This document shows positions 22,901 to 33,187 of a DNA stretch of 64,000 nucleotides, one piece after another. This stretch comes from Dermatemys mawii (lineage: Eukaryota > Chordata > Testudines > Dermatemydidae). The notes beneath the pieces were generated by a model. That model was not told the DNA's origin. It did no database searches and worked only from the letters and a program-made list of their open reading frames with translations. How positions within the stretch are numbered: the stretch's first letter is position 1; every line of letters begins with the position of its first letter. The position numbers and the translations under genes are program-made. The stretch is taken from contig ML677365.1 of assembly GCA_007922305.1 (NCBI GenBank), forward strand, positions 16,114,293-16,178,292. Reading direction: 5' to 3'.

Positions 22901-23500
22901 TGACACAAAGTTCTAAGTCTATATTGGTGGGTCCTGCACTTCCTGGCAGATTTAGGGGCCTCAGAAACTCATCTAGGCCCCAGAGTGGCCTCCTTTTCTC
23001 AGTAACTAATTAGGGGAGGCAGAAACAGGGGAGCCCAGACCCACCTCTACTCCAGACTCCAGCCCAGGGACCCTAATGGTATCAGCTAAGATGGCTGACC
23101 TTTTAGCCACAAAACACAATACAATTCCCTGGGCTACTTCTCCACAGCAGTCTCCACTTCTTCAAACTCCACTTCACCCTTACCTCAGGGCCTCCTTCCT
23201 TGTGCATGATATGTTGTCTGCCACTCAGTCTCACCAACCACACAACTTCTTCCCACAGCTCCTGACTAACTGGGAGGGTTTTTTAACTGGTTTCAGACAG
23301 CCCCTGATTGGCTTCAGGTGTCCCAATCAGGCTAGCTATTTCTGCTGCTTTCTAGACGCTTCTTAATTGGTCCCAGGTGTCTTGATTGGCCTGGAGTAGC
23401 CTTTGTTTGGCTATCCAGGAAACAGGGACCTGCACATCCTGAGGCTGATATACCTGCCTTCCAACACCCTCTTATACCATTCTGGACTGACTCTGTCACA
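22901..23500 (+). mobile_element. Solo LTR, family A copy 1
   Basis: Begins TGACACAAAG and ends CTGTCACA, flanked by a perfect 4-bp duplication GTAT (22897-22900 and 23501-23504). About 85-90% similar by eye over most of its length to 51414-52122. No internal region. The 4-bp duplication suits a gypsy-type or retroviral integrase; strand is arbitrary. CR1 sequence continues directly after it. Confidence 0.78.
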
Positions 23501-23756
23501 GTATGTTTAGATAAATTAGATGTATGTAAGTCAGCAGGGCCTGATGAAACTTACCCTGTGGTACTTAAGGCACTAGTTAAATCAATCTCAGAACCATTAG
23601 CAGTTATCTTCAAGAACTCATTGAGGACAGGTGAGGTCCCAACAAAGAGTATTTATCTTGAAAGGGGGAACCAGGAGACTCAGGGAATTACAGACCAGTC
23701 AGCATTACTTCAATAAATGGAAAGATACTGGAACAAACAATACTATATTCCATTGG

Positions 23757-24000
23757 TTCTCAACCAGAGGTACACATATGCCTGGGGGGTACACAGAGGT
23801 CTTCCAGGAGTACATCAACTCATTCAGATGTTTGTCTAGTTTTACAACAGGCTATGTAAAAAGCACTAGTGACGTCAATCCAGCCTAAAATTTCATACAG
23901 ACAATGATTTGTTTATACTCCCCTATATACTATACACTGAAATGTAAGTACAATATGAATATTCCAGTTCATTTATTTTATAATTATATGGTAATCCAAT
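23757..24000 (+). mobile_element. hAT-like element fragment
   Basis: Starts 'ttggttctcaaccagaggta', a hAT-style terminus, and continues with sequence I recognise as an abundant turtle repeat ('ctagttttacaacaggctat', 'atactatacactgaaatgta'). The 3' end is missing and CR1 3' sequence follows. Confidence 0.6.
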
Positions 24001-25111
24001 CCCAATCACTTGAGGTTTTTAAAGACCAGGTTGGACAAACAGCTATCAGGGTTGGTCTAGGTTTACTTAGTCCTGCCTCAGTGCACTTAGGCAGTGGACT
24101 TAATGACCTCGTGAGGTCCCTTCCACCAGTCCTACATTTCTGTGAGTCTGTGAACATAAAGGCTTTCCAAGGGACAACTGAAAAGAATATTGTAGCCCTG
24201 AGAAAATGGCAGGTGTAATCAATCTTCTGTAAACAAATGTTTGTCCCATACAGTACTTTGATGGCAACAGGCTCAGATTGAGAAAAAGCTTCCATTCTAT
24301 CCCATAATGTGTGAAAATGAAAATAATTCTGTATGACAGCAGAGAATCTACTTAGGTTCCATGCATATTTTACTATGATGGCATTACAGCTGTTAAGAGT
24401 GCTTTGAACTAAGACTAGCTCTTTAGGAGTAGTGGATTTTTTAAAACACCTTTAAATATCCTGTTCAGACTGTAACTAGATCCTGTCATTAATCCAGTTA
24501 TGCTGTATCTCTGCACTTTATATCAGTAAAACAAATCACATCAGACTATTGCTTAAAATATAGCCAAGTGTTTGACTATATTTGTGGTTCATTATGAAAA
24601 ATATGCAAAAGACAAAACTACAAAAATTAGCCAATTTTATTGTCTAAAGACAAACAAATACAGCACGAAAAGGAGACAAACATACTCCTCCTTTTGGGAA
24701 GGAATTCTTATCTCGTAGCATGTTCACCTTACAAACACAGTAGGTGTGCTTCCATGCAACACCCCCAAAACTGGCTATGTTAATAGCAGACCTGTTTACA
24801 AGTTAAAAGCACTCTTGACATCACTCAAGGCTGAAGGTCACTATTCAGCTTTTTACCTTGTTTTCTTGCCCCTTAACTCTTATTTTTTAACACAGCATTC
24901 CAAACCTGTTGGACCATCAAGGCACTACATACCTTGTGCCAGGGTAGGACATCCACATATCTTCCTGCTGCAGTGAAGTACCTCTGGGTTGTGTATAAAT
25001 ACTGGTTAAGGTTTTAATGTAAGATGCAGCTACATGAAAGAATATGCACTAGAGGCCAGTGATGGTGCATGTCAAATCCTTTGTAAGAAATATGTTAAGT
25101 ATTTTTATGTA

Positions 25112-25755
25112 CAGTAACTCCTCACTTAAAGTTGTCCTGGTTAATGTTGTTTTGTTGTTACAGGAACCCCCCATTTAACATCCTCTCACTTAACGTGTGT
25201 CAATCTTGTGTCCTTGCTCCATTAGGGAACATGCTTGTTTAAAGTTGTGCAATGCTCCCTATAACACCCCTCCTTCCTGCCTCCTGAACACTGCAAACCA
25301 GCTGATTACCACGGGCCAGAGGCATGGGATGGAGTGGGGGAGGCTGTGCACTGTGTCTTCCCTCCTCCCCCAGCCTCCTGAATGCCGCAGGACAGCTGAT
25401 TACCGCGGGTAGGAGGAGAGGGAGCAGGGGGAAGGTGCTGATCCGCAATGTCCACCGATGGGCGGGAGGCAGTGGGGCGTAGGGCAGCTGACAGGTGGGC
25501 CGCCAGCCTGTTTAATAGCTATATTAAATTGCTTGTTTAAAATTGTTTAAAACATATACAGGGCACCAGTAGTAAATTGCTTGTTTAAAATGTATATAAC
25601 GCCTGTTGTCTGGCAAAAAAAAATAAATCCCTGGAACCTAACCCGCCACCCACCCATTTATATTAATTCTTATGGAGAAATTGGATTCACTTAACATCAT
25701 TTCACTTAAAGTTGCATTTTTTAGGATAACTACAACGTTAAGTGAGGAGTTACTG
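25112..25755 (+). mobile_element. Tigger/pogo-like non-autonomous element, copy 1
   Basis: Inverted ends CAGTAACTCCTCACTTAA / TTAAGTGAGGAGTTACTG, flanked by TA on both sides (25110-25111, 25756-25757), as for Tc1/mariner-Tigger elements. Internal 'ttagggaacatgcttgttta' is shared with the copies at 25758 and 57635. Confidence 0.85.
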
Positions 25756-26345
25756 TATGTTGCTGATCAATTAGGGAACATGCTCATTTAAAGTTGTGCA
25801 ATGATCCCTTACAATACTGCTTGGCAACCGCCTGCTTTGTCCACTGCTTGCAGGAAGAGCAGCCCGTTAGAGCTAGTGTTGGGGGCTTGGAACCTGGGTG
25901 GTCCGGCAGCCACCCATCAGCTCCCCACTGATGGGTGGCTGCAGACTATCAATTGCCAGAGCCTCGTGCTTGCTGGGGGGAGGCGAGGGAGAGAGGAGGG
26001 CTAATATCAGGGTGTCCCCCTTTTCCTCCTGCTCCTTCCACCTGCTTACCCTGTCTACACAGAGCAGAGGAGGATAGAACAGGGCTCAGGACAGAGGGAC
26101 CTTGCAGGCAGCAGTTTCTGTCTCAACTTCCTGATCTACTTAAAAGGGCAATGTACTTAGGGTGGGGTCAGCATGCTTAAAGGGATAATGCACATCTCTC
26201 CCTCTCACACACACAGGGTGTGTGTCTCTGTCTGCCATGTTTTCTCCTCTCCCTCCATTCCTGTTGCCTTGTAGAGTATGAGGCAACACATGAGCCCTGT
26301 GTTAACCCTTGAGGGCTCAGATGAGTTCTAGTTCATCATTTAGCA

Positions 26346-27237
26346 CAGGAGTGGGCAAACTTTTTGGCCCGAGGGCCACATCGGGTTTGCAAAATTATAT
26401 CGAGGGCCAGGTAGGGAAGGCCTCAACCCCAATCCAGCCCCCTCCCACTTCCCACCTCCTAACTGCCCCCTGAGAATCCCTGACCCATCCAACCCCCCCA
26501 ACCTTGTCTCCTGACTGCCCCTTCCACAGACCCCTAACCACCAGGACCCCACCCCCTACCCAATTCCTCTGCTCTCTGTCCCCTGACTGCCCCAACCCCT
26601 ATCCACCTTCCCACCTCATAATCGCCACTCCAGAACCCCAACCCCTATCCACCTTCCCACCCCCTAGCCACCAGGCCAGAACCCCACCCCCATCCAGCCC
26701 ACCGTGCTCCCTGACTGCCCCCTCCAAACCTCTCCCCAACCACCACCCTGGAACCCCCCCCATCCCTCCTCTTACCACAGCTGCTCAGGGCGGAGGGGGG
26801 CATGCAGCCCTGGCCCCCCAGAGCTCTGCCCATACAGGGTGGCTCCAGAGGAGGAAGGAAGTGCACAGCCCTGGCCCCCAGAGCTCTGCCTGTACAGCGT
26901 GGCTCCGGGGGAGGGTCGAGCGCGCAGCCCCAGCCCCCAGAGCGCTCCCCACGCGGCACGGCTCCGGGGGAGGGGGGCAGCACGCAGCCCCGGCCCCCAG
27001 AGCGCTCTCCACAGGGCGCGGCTCCGGGGGAGGGGGCAGCATGCAGCCCTGGCCCCCAGAGCGCTGCCCGAGCTGCGTGGCTCCGGGGAAGTGCGGGGGC
27101 GTGCAGCCCCGGCCCCGCAGTGGTGCCCGCACTGCATGACTTTGGGGGAAGGTTCAGGGGCAGCCTCCCGCCGCGGGCCGGGTGGGACAGTCTCACGGGC
27201 CGGATGTGGCCCGCGGGCCGTAGTTTGCCCACCCCTG
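26346..27237 (+). mobile_element. GC-rich non-autonomous hAT-like element, copy 5 (best preserved)
   Basis: 892 bp with ends CAGGAGTGGGCAAACT and AGTTTGCCCACCCCTG. Perfect 8-bp target duplication ATTTAGCA (26338-26345 and 27238-27245). Outer arms 'ggcccgagggccacatcggg' and 'ggatgtggcccgcgggccgt' extend the inverted repeat. No transposase is encoded. Confidence 0.93.
26804..27150 (+). repeat. About six ~60-bp tandem units inside the hAT element
   Basis: The string gcagccc(c/t)ggcccccagag recurs at about 26804, 26865, 26924, 26984, 27043 and 27103, followed each time by a gctccggggga-type segment. Because the period is close to 60 bp, stops are absent in several frames on both strands, which makes ORFs of 115-219 aa here meaningless. 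Confidence 0.85.
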
Positions 27238-27524
27238 ATTTAGCAGTAAGGGATTTCCTGGAAAATATCCCGCCCTCTTCCACCCTCTGACTCCACCATC
27301 TCAACCAAGATTTGTAATCATTGCTGTGTACAGTATTAAATTAACACTTATATTGTGTATACGTATATGTAATATAGTATTTTGTCTGGTGAAAATTTTT
27401 TTCTAGAACCTAAGGCCCCCCCTTTACTTTAATTCTTATGGGGAAATTGGATTTGCTTATCATCATTTTGGTTAAAGTCATGTTTTTCAGGAACATAACT
27501 ACAACGTTATGTGAGAAATTACTG

Positions 27525-28425
27525 CACTTGGTGAATTACCATTTCTACAGGAAGTCTGGGGTAAAAAATGCAAATGCTGGAAGTAACATTTCTTTAAACC
27601 CTCAAAATTGGTTCTAGCTTTGCAGAGCTCCTTGCAAATTCAGGGCCCAAATTTGTGTTTCTACAGTAAAAGAAAACTAATTTAAAATAAAGATTCTGAT
27701 TTACTATTAAAGTACTTCAAAAAAAAAAACAGTCAGTCTTAAATGTGTTTAAATGTTTTATTTTTAAAATTAAATTACAATATACTTAACATCACCTCAT
27801 TTTATTTTTAAAGGCGGCAAAAAGAGCACGAACACTTCTATTATGTTTTAATCCAAAATTCTTCCCTATTAATAATGGGTATCATAAGCATGTCATTTTT
27901 AGGCCTTAATCCAGCAAAGTATATAAACACAGGAGTAGTCATATTGATTTCAATGGGATTATTATTAATGTGCTTAAAGTTGAGCACTTACAGATAGTCT
28001 TTGTTGGTTTGGGGCCATAACATGCACAATATTAACAATTCAGTTTGCAATATGCAGTTATAATACATCATTTACCATTTTAACACTAGTTAAATCTTTT
28101 TTTGTAAAAAGTGCTTAAATGTGATTGATCTATAGAGACTTGGGAGGATTAGAGTTTTATTGGTGAATGTCAGTAAAGGTCAGTTTCACTGTACACACAG
28201 AAACTGATGGGAAAATATTTCCATCAATGATAATGAACATTTACAGATAGGCAAAGTAAGAAAAAATGCTACTTGGGAACTTCTTAGAGTTTAATTTTAT
28301 CATATTTCCTGTGATGTTGACAATTTGTGTTTTAACAGTTATAAAGCTTTAACTTTTTGAATCTCAACATCTATTGTCATTAAATAATTATTGTCTGACC
28401 CGCTCTCTCAGCTGATACTCCCACC

Positions 28426-28456
<31 letters not shown>

Positions 28457-28729
28457 CATCAATAGAAACATAAAATGTCAAAATGATATAGAAAAAAAAT
28501 CAAATTCTGACAAGCCTACTTATCTAGTAAATTAATTTGAAGGTAAAACAAATTTTAAATAAGTTTTCTGCTACAGTGTGTTCTTTAATATTTCCCCAAA
28601 CAGTTAAATTCCCGACAGCTTTAACAAAGCAGAAATAAATATCCGTATACATAATCTGACTTTAATAAAACTACCATCCTTGTCAAAATTACCAACTAAT
28701 CCTCAACTGAGAGCACCTATATGCTAGAG
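27525..28729. other. AT-rich intergenic DNA, RIDA to ERICH5
   Basis: No gene seen. Around 27901-28020 is a degraded copy of a short repeat containing 'ttgatttcaatgggat' flanked by 'ccttaatccagcaaa' and 'ggtttggggcc'. Confidence 0.4.
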
Positions 28730-29031
28730 CAGCAGTTCTCAAACTCTGGGTCACGACCCTGTTTTAATGGAGTCACCAGGCCTGGCTTAGACTTGCTGGG
28801 ACGTGGGGCCGAAGCTGAAGCCTGAGCGCCACTGCCTGAGACCCAAACCTTAGGCCTTCAGCCTTGGGCGGCAGGGCTCAGGTTATAGGCCCCCTGCCCA
28901 GGGTGGTGGGGCTTGGGCTTTGGTCCCTCACCCAGGACGATGGCTCGGGCTTCAGTCCCGTGTCCTTGGGTCATGTAGTAATTTTTGTTGTCAGAAGGAG
29001 GTTGCGGTTCAATTAAGTTTGAGAACCTCTG
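28730..29031 (+). mobile_element. Non-autonomous hAT-like element, second family
   Basis: Ends cagcagttctcaaactctgg and taagtttgagaacctctg are inverted repeats of the 'cagnggttctcaaact' hAT type. Flanks tgctagag and gcttagag may be an imperfect 8-bp duplication. Confidence 0.7.
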
Positions 29032-29039
29032 GCTTAGAG

Positions 29040-32000
29040 CACCTCACCCTTCTTGATATCAACAGCAACTACCGTATTTATTTGAGAAGACATTATATGA
29101 AATATCTGCATCTGACTAAACAGACTGCAAAATAGTTCTGTAAGCAGTGGACATTCTCACTGTGTTCCTAACACAGTATGTGCATGTGCACACACAGTGG
29201 ATAAGGTCCAAACTTAACAATAAAGGACACCCAGGAAGAGGCTAAATGAACAATCTTCCTATCAGATCTTGCTCATGAACGTGGCTATTTCTAAGGTTAC
29301 CCTTGCTGACCTGTCCCTGACTCTCATTCCCTCTGGCATGAAATGATACACAAACCCTTGGTTGGAGCGAATAGGATCCATTAGGTCCATCTGTCATAAT
29401 GAGTCAATTTTATGCCAAGTCCTAGGATCTGACACTAGCTCGTTCTACAAATGTTTCTGAAAATGGCTTTTCAGACTGCAATAGACACAAAATCTCCTGT
29501 AAGGTGCACAGGCATAACTCCGTCGGCAGGCCTTGTAAACATATCACATCAGGAAAATGAACGTTAACCTTTAACATGGTGTGACTCCTATTTCATCCAA
29601 GAACCAATTTCTGTCCTCAGCAACCCCCTTGATTTCACTGTGATTGCAGAGGCATACGTCAGGACATAATTTGGCCCTCTGGGCTTCAGCCATGCACAGA
29701 TACTTGTAAGGTAACAGTGTATACTTTGGTATCTTACAGAATATTGGCATTACTAGCACTAGAATGTTAGTGCTTGTCTTATTTCTGGAGGTAGCAATAA
29801 AGTAATTTAGACAGTAAAAATAGTTTTTGTGGCAGTTTATTGTTTTCCACATACAGTCAGAAAAAGCTCTTCTGCTTTTAGAATGGATGGGATGTAGTAA
29901 CATCTATGGTAGCTGTAATCATGAGGTACACAATGAAGTCACTGTGTTTGAGGAAGGCAAGCATTGCTGAGACACTGGCAGGCTCGCAGTCTTCCAATTA
30001 AAAATTCTTCCAATTAAAAATTGCTAAATTATTTCAAAAAAGTTGTCTGGTCTGACGTATATGGATGTTTTCACTTGTTTCTTTGAAGAGGCCACTGATA
30101 TGCAGTTAGTGCCATAGTAATGAGATTGTTTGTGCTGTCTACAGGTTATCTTAATTATTTATAAAGTTACATTAAAAAGGCTGCTGTTGCTACTATTACT
30201 GGTCTTGCTGATTGGAATGCCTACAATTAATTACTATTAGTATAATATATCTAACCTTTAAAATGTTTGATAATTCTGTGCCAATATTGGAATTGTATAT
30301 CAGAAAAAGTAACAAGGGGTAGGTGCTTTGATTTGATTTTAGTTCAATATTAAAGAACTAGCAGAAAGGCCCTAGCAACACCCAACCACCGAAATTTTAA
30401 AGGAAAAAAAAAGAAATGCACTTTTGCTGTGTTTTGTAAAAGCTGCAGCATTTTTAAAATAGCAGCATAATCAGTAGAAAATTTAACTGATTACATTTGT
30501 TTCATCTATTGAATTGCAAAGAACAAAAAAACCCATAAAATAACTGTGACTTGATACAACATGGAGGCTGCAAATAAGGATAATGGGTACTTCAAACCTA
30601 AAATTGGTGTTGTTTCCTATCATAATCAAAACAGAGTCAATTTCAATAGTCTGAACAGCACATTAAGAAACAGAAGACTTTAAGAAATAACATAGTAAAC
30701 ATGACCAATATTAGCTGAAATGAAAAATTAAAAGGCAGTGGATATAAATCTAAATATTTAACACACCAAATGCAGCTGGAGCCAATGTGCACACAACGCA
30801 GACTTTATCTTTAAGTATTTTATAAATTGTGTTTATCTTTAACATTTATGTGAAGACCTCCTAAATGGAGTCAATAAGTGCTCTCTGAAAAACCTCACCT
30901 TTCCTCCCTCACTGAAGTCCTCTGATTTCTTATGCCAAAGAGTTTTGCAAACACAGTCCCAGCAATAATCAGAAGTGCCTTTCTTCCTGTTCAGTATCAG
31001 GACAGATTTATTCTCTGTCACATCCATGAAATCAGCCGTTTCAAGGCTTGTTTCCACAGGAAGTTTGCGTTGAAAGGCTTCATTATTCAAGTTCAGCTTC
31101 AGGAGAAGTATTAGCATGTTGTAAACCAAGTAAGAATTCACGTTTTTTTTGTTTTGTTTTGAGTATACTACTATCAGAAAAATGTGGCTAGAATGCACAT
31201 ACTTTGAGAGCAAGGAGTTTCCTCGGTTTATAATTTTTTTAGAAACTATACAGTGTCTAAATGTCATTTTATTAATAATTTGTATCCATCTGAGTTTTAG
31301 CACTTGCTAAGTTCCTTTTGTACTTCCTTAGGTGTGCCAGAACTGATACTATCAGCATAAAATATATAAAAAATATTTTAAATGCTTTCTTCAGCTGCAA
31401 TAATTCTTTCACTGCAATAGCTACCAAATGTATGTGCTACTGCTATCCTATCGGTAAGTTGTTTTTTTTAAGTCTTTATCTTCTTGAAAAACTGATTGTT
31501 GCATCTAGCCAGGTCCTGTTAAATAGGTGCTCTCAGGTCCTAATCCTGCATATATCTATGCACTTGAGCAACTCAATAAACATGAGTAGTCCATGCACTC
31601 ATTGAAACTACTCACCTGAGTAAGGTTTGGGATCAGGACTGGACCTATGTTTCTGATCTCAACCTAGCACTAACATTGAAAAAACATGCAGTACTATATC
31701 TTTTGCATCCTGTATAATGCTAGTTGATACCAATTATAACAGTGTCCCTCAGACTGATTTTAAGTTACTCATTTTAACCTGGAAAACTCTTAAATGTAAA
31801 TTGAGCAGTTATACTGTTGTATATGACAATTCCTTCCACTCTATAAGCAGTGTATAGAAGGCACTCTATGGCAGATAGGTAGAAAGTTCATACATTTCAA
31901 TTACTTGTTGAAGTCTTGGCAACTTGACTTCAGGAAAAATACTTATTTTTTTTCTGGTGCCCCTTTTTAATGCTTGTAGCGAAATCCATAAAAGCTTTTT

Positions 32001-32280
32001 AAAAATCCTGATATTTCCCCCCAAAAGCCATTAGACTGAAGAACGTTCATTATTTGAACAGCTGATAGGACCAAGAAGAGGAAGTCCATATAGACCTGAC
32101 TCTCATTCCTCGTTATTCGTTGCCTCTGAAATAGATATATAAGAAAATTAAATTTGTGATGCACTGAGTATTAAGATATATGTATTAAAGGGAGACTGTC
32201 ATCTAAAGATACACATAGGCATGTAATGGGATTTCCAAAAATCAATGGGAGATAGGCACCTAAGTGCTTTTGAAAATCCC
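29040..32280. other. Intergenic DNA, no recognised gene
   Basis: AT-rich sequence between RIDA and the 3' end of ERICH5. The only sizeable open frame is 154 codons on the minus strand (31303-30839), not recognised. A short palindromic repeat piece with 'cctaatcctgca' lies at about 31530-31640 and a degraded MITE-like piece at 32200-32340. Confidence 0.4.
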
Positions 32281-32883
32281 ATTAGGAGCCTATCTGTGTC
32301 TTTAGGCACCTAAATACTGCTAAAAACCTGGCCCTAAGTGATCGGCTTCCATTAAAGTTAGTATGGGACCCTCTGTTTAACAGAAAGGGTAGGAAATACC
32401 TCCAAAGAAGTGCCTGCACGATGATGGAAATTAAAGATGTATAATTTGAGTGTAAAGTTAAATTCTTCTGGAGTGACATTCCTATCCCCCTACAATTATT
32501 ATTTTTCATTTATTTGTTTTTAAAAATTCTCTCTTCAGTTCATCCTTTCTACTTACCCACATGATTGCACTGACTTTGGACTTTGCATTTATCCTAATGT
32601 TATGTTGCTGAATTCAGCAGCTAATAACAAAAAGCAGGAGGATCTAAAATGAAGGATCATCATGGAAAGGAAATCTCAAGGTTGTGATAATAAACTATTC
32701 ATAAGAACAAGTCTAGCAAATAGTAACTATGGGATTCATGCTCTTAATGAAACATCTAATTTTTCAGGCCTGTGCATTAGAGAAAGTCTACCATTTTTGC
32801 TAAACAAGGAATGATTTACTGGTTACAGGAACATTATATAAATGAGACCTGACAGAATGCACAACTTATGCCTGATTGCTACC

Positions 32884-32911
32884 AAAAAAAAAAAAAAAAG
32901 AGAGAGAGAGA
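32884..32911 (+). repeat. Poly(A) plus (GA)n tract
   Basis: About 16 A followed by GA repeats, just downstream (in transcript sense) of the ERICH5 stop codon. Confidence 0.85.
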
Positions 32912-33050
32912 CATCTTTCAGGATTAATATGCCTCCTGTGTTGAAATCAGAAGGCAGCAGCTGCAAATTGAGAATGCAATGATAATGAAAGATATGTTCA
33001 TTAACATTGTACAGGTTTTCTGTCTCTTAAATGATAATACACATGGTCCT

Positions 33051-33187
33051 TCACTTCTCCATCAACATACCTATCTCTGTTGCTGCTGTAGCATCCACAG
33101 CTTCTCCTGTTTCTTCTTCTTTTGTTTCAGTCCCCTCACTTACTAGCTCATTGTGCTTCTCAGTTTCCACTTTTTCTCCTGTCTCAC
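33051..33187 (-). CDS. ERICH5: ERICH5 coding exon 3 and stop
   Basis: Acceptor actgtttccag ends at 33188. Encodes [36 protein letters not shown] and a short tail to TGA at 33053-33051. The tail after DATAAT (EIGMLMEK) extends past where the human protein stops. Confidence 0.85.

Larger units (their letters stand above)
20210..24150 (+). mobile_element. Long CR1 LINE, broken by later insertions
   Basis: CR1 sequence occurs in 5'-to-3' order: 'ggtggtgagctgcctgccta' (20231), 'ggagtatggggagtaaatcg' (20827), 'gtagagtttactatagacca' (21758), 'ggagagctggcagttttgag' (21931), then after two insertions the start of the reverse transcriptase (SAGPDETYPVVLK, about 23532) and 'acagaccagtcagcattact'. After a hAT fragment, a CR1-type 3' tail ('ggttggacaaacagctatca' to 'gtcccttccaccagtcctac') ends it at about 24150. 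Inserted: an unclassified GC-rich block (21290-21630), hAT (22429-22889), solo LTR (22901-23500), hAT piece (23757-24000). Not coding now. Confidence 0.75.
25758..27524 (+). mobile_element. Tigger/pogo-like element, copy 2, carrying a nested hAT
   Basis: Starts inside the family's 5' region ('gatcaattagggaacatgct') and runs to the decayed 3' end 'gttatgtgagaaattactg'. The 5' terminus is missing where it abuts copy 1. A hAT element (26346-27237) is inserted in it; the homologous copy at 57635-58576 lacks that insertion. Confidence 0.8.

Noticed and set aside
26504..27304. Open frames of 115-219 aa on both strands
   Set aside because: Produced by about six ~60-bp tandem units inside a hAT element; the period keeps several frames open. 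Not a gene.
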